Assembly (NCBI GenBank): GCA_932521035.1
Contig: OW051495.1
Span: 8,556,001 to 8,620,000, forward strand
Direction: 5' to 3'
Source: Oscheius dolichura
Taxonomy: Eukaryota > Nematoda > Chromadorea > Rhabditida > Rhabditidae
DNA: 64,000 bases
Shown: piece after piece, positions 1 through 10,169 of the stretch
Position numbering within the stretch: position 1 is the stretch's first letter
How the letters are laid out: the number at the start of each line of letters is the position of its first letter
Made by a program: the position numbers and the translations under genes
Notes under the pieces: generated by a model
The model's database searches: none
What the model saw: only the letters and a program-made list of their open reading frames with translations
What the model was told of the DNA's origin: nothing

Positions 1-76
1 TGCATTTAGACAGCATTTTTAGGTAATCCCCGTCAAATTTTGATCTGTGATAGAGGGAAAATGTGATTTATTTCAG

Positions 77-200
77 TACTAGCAACGTAATTGGAATAGT
101 CGTTCTCTGCTATGGTGGGGCAATCCTGCCTACGTTCTATTATTACGTAATTGGTAAGGATAACAGGAAGAAACAAGGGGCTGGGGCTGAAAATAAGTAG
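77..200 (+). CDS. Terminal exon of an unidentified membrane protein (5' part outside window)
   Basis: A splice acceptor (ttatttcag) at 68-76 opens a frame of 40 codons ending in TAG at 198-200. The encoded piece starts TSNVIGIVVLCYGGAIL, which reads as a transmembrane helix. It continues with aromatic residues (PTFYYYVIG) and ends in a short polar tail rich in K, Q, G and A. Helix then basic tail is typical of the last membrane pass of a multi-pass protein, but the family cannot be named from one exon. The upstream exon would lie before about position 22 or outside the window. The model rests on the acceptor, an open frame and the hydrophobic pattern only. Confidence 0.4.
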
Positions 201-702
201 CTCTCTCAAACAAAAAAGTATTTTAATATTTTTGTTTAAAAACAACAAGGAAGGAGGGAATAGATGAAAGAGGTTTTCGACTGGCTCAGCTACGGTACCA
301 ACCATCGGTTTTTCATTCACTTGCCTTTCAATCTTCTCTGCAGGAGAAACTAGAAGAATTTTTAAACACAATCTACATTTTAAAAATGCGTCTTTTCTCG
401 CTGATCACGGACATTATCTCCTTTTTTTGAAATGAAATTTTGAGTAGCTAGATAAATCCAAAAAAAGGCATAAGAGTTCCATGGGCAGTAAGATGACGCA
501 CGATAGCCCGATCCCCCTGCGCCCGTAAAGTCTCACCTTTATTCAAAATAGTTATAAAACTGCGGTACCTCTATATCTTTGTCTTGACGAGAGATTACGG
601 GTGCAGAGGATTGCAGAGGATCAGAGAACCGTGTACCGAGTCGAGCAATAAAGGGTACTGTAGGACAGTATTCCGTCTCGATGCCGGTGGTGCATGTTTT
701 AG
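201..702. other. Intergenic stretch without a supported gene
   Basis: AT-rich sequence between the terminal exon above and the srx fragment. I searched it for the missing amino-terminal exons of the srx gene and saw no convincing open frame with acceptor and donor sites. Confidence 0.4.
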
Positions 703-1494
703 AAGATAGAAGACCACTCTATAACTTAACAAATTCAGCCGATTGCCGTATTTATTTCCTCCTGGAAGAGTGGCATTTCACCTTCACCGAGACGGCAGAT
801 TGCGCTGTTATCGTGTGGTATGCCGACTTCTGTAAATACAACATCATTGTTGTCATTATTGTCGTTGTGGATCTCTTTGCCCTGACCCGTGTTCACTCCT
901 TCAACAAGGCTGTCTGTGTTTTTATTCTGAAAGTGGACAAATCCAATTCAGATGAACCAGCTGCACCGAGACAACCGTCGCCGGAATATGGAACTGAATT
1001 TCTTGAAGCAGGCTTGTTTCCAAGGCGTTGTCTTCGTCATGGAGCTGATCACGTACTTTATTCTCCCCCGATTTTTCACAGACCGATGGGTAATTTTCCT
1101 ACTGACGACAGTTTCCTGGGCCGCTGTTCATTCAGCCGATGGGTACGCTTAAAATAACCGAAGGCGGATTAATACAATTTCCAGAATCATCACTCTGGCC
1201 TATAATAAAGACCTGCAAAAGCAAATCTACAGATCTTTCCATATTTACAGTAAGTTTAGCTGGTATTTATGGCTGACGGATAGTATTTTCAGCAGAAAGA
1301 CCGTCTACTGTTGGAACTACAACGCAATCCGAACATCCGAAGAATTGAAAAGACTTTTCTTTGACGGATATGTTCCTCTTCTTTTTATAATAAAGAACGC
1401 GGCGATCGGCTTGGTTTTTCACAATTCTTTGATCTCAAATTTACACCTAACCAGATGCATTTATGAATATATAAAATCTCTATTAAATATATAA
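703..1494 (+). CDS. Srx-type serpentine chemoreceptor, 5'-truncated fragment
   Basis: Three exons in phase: 703-911, 952-1142 and 1185 to at most 1494, with introns of 40 and 42 nt. The middle part reads WYADFCKYN, then a helix IIVVIIVVVDLFALTRVH, then RRRNMELNFLKQACFQG, ELITYFILPRFFT and HSADG joined across the last intron to IITLAYNKDLQ. This order (basic loop, FLxQACxQG, ELxTYF, HxxDG, NK) is the signature of the nematode Srx 7TM chemoreceptors, covering TM4 to TM7. No exons for TM1-TM3 or a start codon were found in the 500 nt upstream, so the gene looks truncated or is a pseudogene. The last exon stays open to 1494 and its true end is uncertain. It converges on the minus-strand chemoreceptor at 1522. 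Confidence 0.6.
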
Positions 1495-1521
1495 AATCTA
1501 TATGAATATAGACTACACAAA

Positions 1522-3156
1522 TCAAATGGGTTTGTTCTTTGATTCTGGGGTAACTGGTGGTATTCCAGGTGACGGACGCCTTGCTCTTCTTCTAAGATAT
1601 CTGGAGACGGAAGAGATAACTTCAGATATCGTCCTTCTATACGGTTTAATAATCATAATTGTGGCCACAGTATTAAATAAAGGATAAAGCATTATTGATG
1701 CCCCGAAAATGAGGAATCCCAAATTCGACTGGTCGGAAACCATTCTGTAGATAGAATCTGTCTCGTTCAACGATAATACAGCAGCTAGAGCGAGAACAAA
1801 GCATAATAATGGAAGATACAACATAATTATGGGTAGCAAAGTCTGAAAAAAATATTGAAATATATCATGAAACTGATGATAAACGGGCACCTGAGAGAGT
1901 AGCAGTGCCGTAAGCCTCTTTTGCAATGAGTAATTTTCCGTTGACATCAGCCGAGATTCCCTCATAACTTTGCGATGGGTCCAATAGGTCAAGCTACCCA
2001 TTATTAGAGGAAATAGATTGATGACGGCCACAACGAAAAAAACTGAAAACGAACAATGAAAAAGATACAAAGAACGTTCCGTTGGTACCGTGGAAAAATA
2101 AATAAAAGTTGTGATGTGATTTTGACGTCCTTATTATTTGCTGTTCGGTTTTTATGTGTCCGCTATGAGCTCCCCCGTCTGGGGGCCTAAGCGGTGCGTG
2201 AACGGGCGTTTGTAGGTGTAACTCGGGTATTTCCTGGTCATTTTCGGAGATTCAGAGACCACCTTGTACACGGGAGGTCTGTGCTCAAACTTGGTTCCTC
2301 AGTTTCAGCTTGAACTGTTCAAGCTAGCTTTTCAATCTTCGAAAATGACCAAGAAATAAAATAGCCCGCTGCTTAAGTCCAATACGCGCCCAATAATCGG
2401 GCGCGCCCAGGCGTTTACCCATGTAGAAGCAGGAAAGCCTTACAGAACGGCCAAAATTCTAGACTGTCAACATCAAAAAATGTGACAAAATCGTGTTCCA
2501 CATCCAATTGTTCCAACAAATGGCCAACATTATGCCGTATCGCAAATTGCTGTAATTCCTAAAAATAATGGGTATATTTCCATATTTGACACAACTTACG
2601 GGCATTCCTTTAACAGCCAAGCATACAACTGCTGTTGCCACAGCGACAGCAAAAATAATATCGGTTATTTGAAAGAGAAGAAAGCTAAAATAATATATTA
2701 GCGGAAAAAGAAAATTGGGTTACGGTATTATACGACTAAATTTTAGGAGCCATTGAATGTTATATGTAATAGCAAGACGCATGACCGCTCCTTCAATAAT
2801 ACCAAATATTGATAGACCCCCAGTGACTATTACAACCATTACAGAAAGCTGACTACCAGCTTGCCCAAAATGTTCATAAAAGCTGCTAACTTTTAAGAAA
2901 GGGAATGGAAAATGTGATACGTAGATATCTGGTAAATATGCTAATATCACACTGTACATGAAGGCCATTTCACTGATCTGAAATTATTTCTTGCTTTGGA
3001 GCAGAAAATTGAACTTACCACCATTTTTAACAAAAACGGACGAATGAATTTCATTTTTTGGGGTGATTTCATCACTATGGCATAGATAAGAAAGAGCGAG
3101 GGAAGATCCAAAAGAATCGAGCCAGCGACAAAACTGGCAGAAATAATGGGAGACAT
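1522..3156 (-). CDS. 7TM chemoreceptor, Str/Srh-like superfamily, copy A of inverted pair
   Basis: Six exons on the minus strand: 3156-3019, 2977-2724, 2684-2600, 2558-2444, 2042-1891 and 1842-1522. They total 1065 nt, 354 residues, the usual size of nematode chemoreceptors. The start is MSPIISASFVAGSILL, a first helix. Later helices include MVVIVTGGLSIFG, ILAVAVATAVVCLA, FFVVAVINLFPLIMG and LLPIIMLYLPLLCFVLAL. The end has YPLFNTVATIMIIKPYRR, the TM7-to-tail pattern of the Str/Srh/Srd superfamily. Short introns are 41, 39, 41 and 48 nt. Intron 4 is 401 nt and holds a repeat that starts and ends with inverted 'aaaatgacc' motifs. All frames are open. Copy B on the other strand is nearly identical, so the pair is a recent duplication. 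The exact subfamily is not certain. Confidence 0.85.
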
Positions 3157-3899
3157 TTCTCAAATAGTATCCGAAAATCACTAACGTGAGCGCTAAAAGT
3201 GAGAGTTTTCTATGAATTAATATAATTTTTCAGCTGCCTAATCACAAGAAGTCTCGTTTTACTATTTATATTCCGCCCACAGACAGTAAAAAGGTAGATC
3301 AGTGTGTGAGTGAAGATGAAGAAAAGGAGTCTGATGCAGAATAGGGGTCCAATGGAAGAACAAGAGTCCAATGGCTTGATCGGCGTGCTCTACGCAGAAT
3401 TTCTCTTTTCAAAAGGAGGGCTCCCAGGCAAGTTACATATGATTCGAAAGGTCTCGCGCATCAATAGTACACAGGAAGAAAAGGGAACCTCCATGAAACC
3501 GAGTTTATTTCCCAAATGCCGCCGTTAGTTGGCTTGTCCAAGAGTATTTGCTGAGATACTAAAGGAAACTTATCATGTGCTTACGGTAGACCATCGAATT
3601 CGCGAGTTCAAGGGCTTTCGAATTGTATGTAATTTGCCTGGAAACATCCATATCGGGAAGAGAAACTCTGCGCCAGCCAAGCCATTGGACTCTTGTTCTT
3701 CCATTGGACCCCTATTCTGCATCAGACTCCTTTTCTTCATCTTCACTCACACACTGATCTACCTTTTTACTGTCTGTGGGCGGAATATAAATAGTAAAAC
3801 GAGACTTCGTGTGATTAGGCAGCTGAAAAATTATATTAATTCATAGAAAACTCTCACTTTTAGCGCTCACGTTAGCGATTTTCGGATACTATTTGAGAA

Positions 3900-6800
3900 A
3901 TGTCTCCCATTATTTCTGCCAGTTTTGTCGCTGGCTCGATTCTTTTGGATGTTCCCTCGTTCTTTCTTATCTATGCCATAGTGATGAAATCACCCCAAAA
4001 AATGAAATTCATTCGTCCGTTTTTGTTAAAAATGGTGGTAAGTTCAGTTTTCGGCGGACGTTCTTCTGGCTCTATACGGATAAAGGGGTCCGAAACTTTT
4101 TTAGGGGTCCAAAAAAAAGTCAGAATTGGTATGGGGGTCCGAAGAAAGGTGAACACTAAAGTAGGGGTCGGAGAAATAAGTGAAAAAAATTGAGCCGCTG
4201 GAATAGGGGTCCGATGATGTTTCTTGGTTTTTTTTGCGAACTGACTGTTTTTTTCCCACAAATATATATACCATTCGACTCCTGACAGTCTCCCCCATCC
4301 GAAAAATCTCTTCCGCACACCCCTGTTTCTCACCGTAAAAAAATTCACTGGGTGATATCACCGGATGTTACCAACTCTTCCAGAACTCTCAAATTTTCCC
4401 GCCAACGGCAAGCTTAGGCTTACAAGGGAACTTTTTCAAAAAGCGATGCGATCTGGCTAAATGAAGTACACCATTCGATAGAGAATTAAAAATTATACAA
4501 GAATCTGTTGTCAGGAAGTGCTCTCTGCACACGTTCCCAAATCTTTTGCTTTTTTTTCAGTCCAAGTTCGAGTTCCCCATGGGCCAACATCATTTTTTTC
4601 AATTTTTTTTAAACGTGTTCAACGTAACAGCGTCTACCATTGTCTCTACTACATGTTTTTTTGTGGTTTAATGGAAATCCATATCGAACAATGAGTTTAT
4701 AAGAACGGAATCCCTTTGTTTCTCTAGGTTAATGGGCAAATTAGTAGAAGACAAAGCAAACAGTGGGTAACGGATCTCAACTGGGTCTGGTCCTCCCTGA
4801 CAAGAGCGGCAGGAAAAGGGAATACGTCCCTTACCTATTTTAAATGTTTGCTAGGCCAGTCCATTCAAAGAGAGACCGTAGAAGACCTTATTTGGGGCAG
4901 AAATAGTGGGAAACAGTTAAAAAAGGATGTTGGCCCATCGGGAACTCGAACTTGGACTGAAAAAAAAGCAAAAGATTTGTGAACGAGTGCATTGCATTAT
5001 CCACTCGGCCACTTGATCACAATTTCATTACCGCTAATCCATAGCTTACAAATCGGTTGACCAGTTTCCCGGATTTTACATGTCAAAATGGCGTGCCACG
5101 AGGTGTTTAGCAGCTAACGAAAACGATTTCTAGCATAACTTTTGACGATCTATCGAATGGTGTGGGTCTTGTCGCGTGAAGCCACCTTAAAATTAAAAGT
5201 TTCCCTTGTTAGTAAAATGCGCCCCCGGTGAGGAAGAACGTTGGTCTCAATTTTCTGCTCCAAAGCAAGAAATAATTTCAGATCAGTGAAATGGCCTTGA
5301 TGTACAGTGTGATATTAGCATATTTACCAGATATCTACGTATCATATTTTCCTTTCCCTTTCTTAAAAGTTAGCAGCTTTTATGAACATTTTGGGCAAGC
5401 TGGTAGTCAGCTTTCTGTAATGGTTGTAATAGTCACTGGGGGTCTATCAATATTTGGTATTATTGAAGGAGCGGTCATGCGTCTTGCTATTACATATAAC
5501 ATTCAATGGCTCCTAAAATTTAGTCGTATAATACCGTAACCCAATTTCTTTTTCCGCTAATATATTATTTTAGCTTTCTTCTTTTTCAAATAGCCGAAAT
5601 CATTCTTGCTGTCGCTGTGGCAACAGCAGTTGTATGCTTGGCTGTTAAAGGAATGCCCGTAAGTTGTGTCAAATATGGAAATATACCCATTATTTTTAGG
5701 AATTACAGCAATTTGCGATACGGCATAATGTTGGCCATTTGTTGGAACAATTGGATGTGGAACACGATGTTGTCACATTTTTTGATGTTGACAGTCTAGC
5801 ATTTTGGCCGTTCTGTAAGGCTTTCTTGCTCCTACATGGGTAAACGCCCGGGCTCGTATTGGTAGGGACCGCAAACGCGCGCCAAAAGTGGGTAACACTT
5901 TTTGTTCACGTTTTTTGGTCTTTTTTGCAAAAGGTGATATATCTCCGTAAATATGGGCGTTTATGGTCCGAATTTCTCGCCCGATATATAACTTTTGACT
6001 TAGAATTGAAAACAAAAGAAAACTCTAAAAACAAAATAACTTTTTTATTTTTTTACTAGTATGCCTCCGGTGGCCTTGGTTTGGATTAAAAATGTGACAG
6101 TCAAAAAAGATTGGGCGGTCGAACAAAACCTGACCTGTCGGAACTTTCTGCTTCTCTAACTGTCTGCTTTTGACCGTCGGATTTGCACAAACGACAGGTC
6201 TTACAGACAGACAGACAGACAGAGATCTCCCTATTATTAGGGTAGGATTGGACCACCATATTTTAATAGCTTACTGGAACCGCATTGATGAGCTGAGTCT
6301 AGTAGTGCAAAAATCTTTCCGATTACAGCTACTTTTAGTAGAGAAAACCCCGAGTTTATTCAAAAATCTATCATTTTTTGTGAAGAATCGAGGATTTTAG
6401 CTGAAAAATCGAAAGAACACCATTCAAAAGTTACACCATTGCATTCCTTGACATTATATACCCCAGGAGTCGCTAAAAACTAAGAAAATAAGGGTGTCTG
6501 TCTGTCCATTATGTCACGTCTTTTTTTTGAAAATGGCTTCTTCGCGGAAAACAGCTCTATATTTCACGAAACCAACTACAATGTCTAAATATTCTTACAT
6601 ATTCAGAATCAGCGTCAAAAACTACGGCGGTGCATTGTCTTTTTCATCTGTGGCTGCTATGTTTAGTCTGGTGTTTTGTAGTAAACAACGATGAAAGCTT
6701 GAAATGCGATTGGCTCTCTCGGCGTTTCCATCACGGTTATTCCTTGGTCATTTTTGGAGATTCAAAAGCTAGCTTGGACAGTATGTCAAGACGAAACTGA

Positions 6801-8934
6801 TGAACCAAGTTTGAGCGCAGACCTCCCCAGAGAACATTCAAGAGCCTCTCGGAACGCATTAGGTAACGACCCCCTGTCGGCGTTTTGGGGGTTATAAAAG
6901 AAGATTAGAAACTAACCTAGACATTACATAATTTTTTAAATTAATTTTTCCGCGGTACCATTCTTCTGCTTATATTTTTTTACTTGTTCGGTTTCAGTTT
7001 TTTTCGTTGTGGCCGTCATCAATCTATTTCCTCTAATAATGGGTAGCTTGACCTATTTGACCCAACGCAAAATAATGAAGGATTCTCGGCTGATGTCAAC
7101 AGAAAACTACTCTTTGCAGACGAGGCTCACGGCACTGCTACTTACTCAGGTGCTCGTTTTTTTCTGATATGATGTCTGAATTATATATTACAATCGCGCA
7201 CAGTGCAAAGCGCTTTTTGATAGTCGAGACCGAACTTCAGATACCTCTACAGTGTTACCAAGATCTTTACATTCAGTTCAGCATCACCCTCCCTAATCCT
7301 AAGATAAATTAGAATAGAAAAGCTAAAAATGGGAGAAAAGCACAAATAAAAAGCGGCTTCTAGAACACAACAACAAATGCAGCTTTTATTGAGAAAAAAA
7401 TATTCCCATTTGCAAGCAAATAGATACAAAAAGAGGGCAATTATCAAGTAAAAAAGTAAAAAAAGGGGAGCACGAAAAGGGTGCGGTGGTTAGGATTCTG
7501 ACCGTGCAAAAAGAGAGCAATAGAGAATCGGGCACAAAGGGGAGCAATATAAGTTGGATGAATTCGATCAGTCCTCCCTAACCACCAAAGAAGAAGTCAC
7601 GTTTTTGCAGTAGCTTACGCATTGATGAACCCCGGGCTTCCCTAGCTGATTTCGTTTAATGGAGCCATCAGCTTGGGAAAGACTTGTGCAATATAGTACG
7701 TAGTACGTACCTAGGATATTTCAATCCTAGATATATTGCTCCCCTTTTCACAGCTCGCCGCAGCGGGCACCTCAAAGGTCTAAAAATGGCTAAAATGGTC
7801 CCGCAGCGATCACATCCTAGTTCTTTATATATACGTTTCTACTCATCTTCATGTGTTTTTGATGTGTTATTCGGTCTTATCGACCCCAAATTACTATAAA
7901 AGAAAATATAAAAACATAAAATAACGCCGAATTGAGAAGATATGAATTATCAGTGAATTTTGTTCTAGAAACCACCTTTTTGAGTTCAAAGTAAGATTTT
8001 TGGCGAGATACATGTCAGATTTGCTGTCAAAATGATCCTCTCACTGTTACCAGTAGTTTGCCATAAAATTCAAACAAATCGTATGTCAGCATCACGAGAT
8101 AAAAATACTTGAAAATCGTAGATGAATTTTTATTGCGCACATTACGGGCTTGTAAACATCGCGCCGGTCAAAAATATGCAAAAAATACCTTGCGTCGATG
8201 AAAACTATATGGGCACCTCATTATTTTCTGGTATTTTTATGCTTAAAATATCCAGAAAACCAATAACTATTTCCAATAATTCTTTGGAGATACGACGTGA
8301 GGGCTTTGATGTTAAAAGGTCAAAAAATTGCATATCTTTGTAATCTCACATTCCTGTAATCCCAAAGAATTGCTAGAAATGTAGTCGACTATCCCCAGTC
8401 GATTGCAAGTGTCAGAAAATTGCGAAAATGTGTAGATTTTACAGGTTTGTTTACGCAAGGTTCAATAGTAAATTTGAATTTAACGAGTGGCGGGAAACTG
8501 TCATCCCCGCGTTTGCTCTACGGCGGCGAGCTGTGTTTTGTCCGATGCTCTATTGCTCTCTTTTTGCACGGTCAGAATCCTAACCACCGTACCTTTTTCG
8601 TGCTCCACTTTTTCACTTGATAATATTTTTTCAGACTTTACTACCCATAATTATGTTGTATCTTCCATTATTATGCTTTGTTCTCGCTCTAGCTGCTGTA
8701 TTATCGTCGAATGAGACAGATTCTATCTACAGAATGCTTTCCGACCAGTCGAATTTTGGATTCGTCATTTTCGGGGCATCAATAGCGCTTTATCCTTTAT
8801 TTAATACTGTGGCCACAATTATGATTATTAAACCGTATAGAAGGGCAATCTCTGAAGGTGTCTCTTCCATCTCCAGGTGTTTTAGAACTAGAACGCGCCC
8901 GCCGCCTGGTATTCCAGCAGTTACCCCAAAATAA
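3900..8934 (+). CDS. 7TM chemoreceptor, Str/Srh-like superfamily, copy B of inverted pair
   Basis: Six exons: 3900-4037, 5282-5535, 5574-5658, 5700-5814, 6998-7149 and 8635-8934. They total 1044 nt, 347 residues. The first five exons have exactly the lengths of copy A (138, 254, 85, 115, 152). The last is 21 nt shorter because a TAA replaces the tail of A, ending IPAVTPK. The protein carries the same helices and the same IIKPYRR tail. Introns 1, 4 and 5 are 1244, 1183 and 1485 nt, against 41, 401 and 48 nt in copy A. The extra DNA is repeat- and transposon-like. Splice sites and all reading phases are kept despite the insertions, which suggests the gene still works. Probable role: sensory-cilium chemoreception, as known for the superfamily. 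Confidence 0.82.
4410..5215. repeat. Imperfect foldback (inverted repeat) inside the insertion
   Basis: 'caccattcgatagag' near 4470 is mirrored by 'ctatcgaatggtg' near 5152. 'acaagggaac' near 4423 is mirrored by 'tttcccttgt' near 5200. A 60-nt block at 4530-4592 is mirrored at 4925-4985. The arms are diverged, and the centre lies near 4800. Confidence 0.6.
4925..5018 (-). other. tRNA-Ser/Leu-like sequence (SINE-like or tRNA relic)
   Basis: Read on the minus strand, 'aagTGGCCGAGTGGATAATG' matches the D-arm/A-box of eukaryotic class II tRNAs, and 'AGTTCGAGTTCCC' resembles the T-loop/B-box. Acceptor and T stems do not pair properly and the middle carries a poly-T tract. It is therefore not a working tRNA gene, but a tRNA-derived repeat or pseudogene. 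Only its 3' half recurs in inverted orientation at 4527-4592. Confidence 0.5.
6203..6222. repeat. ACAG tetranucleotide microsatellite in intron 4 of copy B
   Basis: Five tandem acag units directly follow 'gacaggtctt'. They sit in the 1183-nt intron between exons 4 and 5, which holds other repeat-like DNA but no gene. Confidence 0.85.
7444..8620. mobile_element. Non-autonomous TIR element with TA flanks in intron 5 of copy B
   Basis: The left end (7444 to about 7540) starts TCAAGTAAAAAAG and runs through 'ggttaggattctgaccgtgc'. The right end (about 8537-8620) is its reverse complement with few changes, finishing in CACTTGA. Both ends are flanked by TA (7442-7443 and 8621-8622), the target duplication of Tc1/mariner elements. 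The 1 kb interior has no transposase frame, so this is a MITE-like deletion derivative. Copy A has only a 48-nt intron here. A further 290 nt of extra sequence (7150-7441) precedes the element. Confidence 0.7.
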
Positions 8935-9134
8935 AGGAACAAACTTATTTGATTACGTTTTATAGTCCATATAAACCTTTTTTGTTTTAATTTCATTGAC
9001 AGGATCTAAATGTTTTGTTGTGCTTTTTCAGCGGCAAGGACAAGGCAGACACCTTCCTACTTTACACCTCTGCCAGTCGAGATAGCACTGTCCCCCAAAA
9101 GACAGGTTCCGTCTCTTGTCTTTGACCACTCAGC
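8935..9134. other. Intergenic region before the transthyretin-like cluster
   Basis: No open frame of note. It separates the 3' end of chemoreceptor copy B from the TATA box of the first transthyretin-like gene. Confidence 0.5.
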
Positions 9135-9140
9135 TATAAA
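9135..9140 (+). promoter_or_regulatory. Probable TATA box of first transthyretin-like gene
   Basis: 'agctataaaatac' lies 220 nt before the ATG. The interval ends in a splice acceptor (tttctag) 1 nt before the ATG, so this distance would be an outron or 5' intron rather than a long leader. Confidence 0.5.
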
Positions 9141-9355
9141 ATACTTCTGCTGAACAATAGCAAACCCCGCTTCTCTTTTCTATAGTCATACTTATGAGCA
9201 CGTTGTTTCATTTCAATCGAGTTATTGTCCGTTTCCAACGCAAAGATCAGTCCTTTTGTGACATTTTGTCGAAAAATGGTTGTGGCTTTCTCCACCTTGT
9301 TACGGTACTCCATCCTCTCTCCATTTACTTTCTTTATTCTTTATTTGTTTCTAGA

Positions 9356-9827
9356 ATGAAGTGGCTCGTACTCCTCTCGCTTGCTGTTGTTCTTCTGGAG
9401 GCCAAGAAGCAAACCGTCAAGGTGAAAGGAGTCGTCATCTGTGACAAAAAAAGAGTACAAGGAGCCACTGTCGAACTCTGGGAGCGCGATACACGTAGCT
9501 AGACCCTGTTCACTCAACTACTTCCCTTTTAGTGGATCCTGATGATCTGTTGCACTCGGTGAAAACCGACAAGGAAGGTACCTTCGAGTTGAATGGATCC
9601 ACCGATGAAATTACAAGTATTGAACCATACATCATTTTCAAGCATAAGTGTCACGTAAAGAATGAGGTATTTCCATTTTATTGCTGTTTTAAAATAAGAA
9701 ATTATAGAAATGCCTGCGCCACACAGAATATGAAGTCCCCAAGAAGTACATCAATGTAAACGATTGGTACGACATGACCTACGTCAACATGGACGTTCAC
9801 TCGAAGGTTGACAAGGAGAAGTGTTAG
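9356..9827 (+). CDS. Transthyretin-like (TTR) secreted protein 1
   Basis: Three exons (9356-9494, 9533-9666, 9708-9827), 393 nt, 130 residues. The signal peptide is [16 protein letters not shown]. It is followed by [46 protein letters not shown], then [11 protein letters not shown] and a terminal KEKC. This is the nematode transthyretin-like family layout (about 120-140 residues, beta-sandwich, conserved Cys pairs). Family members are secreted; TTR-52 of C. elegans bridges apoptotic-cell phosphatidylserine, but most have no known role. The acceptor 'ttgtttctag' sits one base before the ATG, suggesting spliced-leader addition. A polyadenylation signal AATAAA is at 9834-9839. Confidence 0.92.
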
Positions 9828-9930
9828 ATTATTAATAAATTTGTTATTGTACAGAGTTATTTTCTTGTAACGGGGATTTGAAACGCAGCAAAACGGAGCG
9901 GGTCGTCTCGCGGGGGTCTGTTCTTGCTCA

Positions 9931-9997
9931 AGAGTTCGGGACGAAAAATGCAAATACAAATTCTTTTTTTGTATTTGCATTTTTCGTCCCGAACTCT
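9931..9997. repeat. Perfect 27-bp hairpin downstream of TTR-like gene 1
   Basis: The arms 9931-9957 and 9971-9997 are exact reverse complements (agagttcgggacgaaaaatg and so on), with a 13-nt A/T-rich loop. It lies between two tandem transthyretin-like genes. It could be a small MITE or a structured transcript; the flanks show no clear target duplication. Confidence 0.9.
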
Positions 9998-10073
9998 AAT
10001 TTCGGCGCTTTCTAACTAGTCACCGTTATTAATATTTTGAAATGGCTCGATATTTTGTCTGCTGAGCAAGACA

Positions 10074-10115
10074 GAGCGCACTAAAAGAGCTGAAAACTCC
10101 AGGAAAACGTCACTC
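10074..10115 (+). promoter_or_regulatory. Conserved upstream block of TTR-like gene 2
   Basis: 'gagcgcactaaaagagctga', then 'cgtcactcttc', lies about 60-95 nt before the ATG. The same block recurs before gene 3 at 10965. The 'ctaaaagag' core may serve as a TATA-like element. Confidence 0.5.
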
Positions 10116-10169
10116 TTCTTCACTTTCCTTTCGGCAACAATTTTCTTCATTGAAGAACCTCTTTTCAGA

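Larger units (their letters stand above)
4053..5246. mobile_element. Insertion in intron 1 of chemoreceptor copy B, TIR-type, 9-bp target duplication
   Basis: Alignment with copy A's 41-nt intron shows the extra DNA is flanked by tcagttttc (4044-4052) and tcaattttc (5247-5255); copy A has a single tcaattttc. The ends are imperfect inverted repeats: ggcggacgttcttc at the left against the complement of gaagaacgttggtc at the right (10 of 14 match). No transposase frame is visible. Inside are spaced ggggtcc motifs (4085-4212), a degenerate foldback (about 4410-5215) and a tRNA-like sequence. A 9-bp duplication suits Mutator-like or related DNA elements, but the superfamily assignment is only a guess. 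Confidence 0.6.
1522..8934. repeat. Large inverted duplication carrying the two chemoreceptor genes
   Basis: The sequence upstream of copy A (about 3157-3380) is almost the exact reverse complement of that upstream of copy B (about 3680-3899). It includes a block starting at 'caagccattggactcttg' near 3680 with its complement near 3360-3380. Similarity continues more weakly toward a centre near 3530: 'cgcagaatttctctttt' on the left against 'agagaaactctgcg' on the right. Outward, all six exons are mirrored. The short central spacer makes this a near-palindrome whose two transcripts diverge from a shared promoter region. Confidence 0.9.

Noticed and set aside
33-371. Minus-strand frame of 112 codons
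   Set aside because: Overlaps the better supported plus-strand terminal exon; no start context, domain or splice logic.
905-952. Apparent frameshift in the srx fragment
   Set aside because: A 40-nt GT-AG intron (912-951) restores the frame, so no mutation is needed.
3310-3846. Two frames inside the palindrome centre
   Set aside because: They mirror each other in the inverted repeat and show no protein features; the region is more likely the shared promoter.
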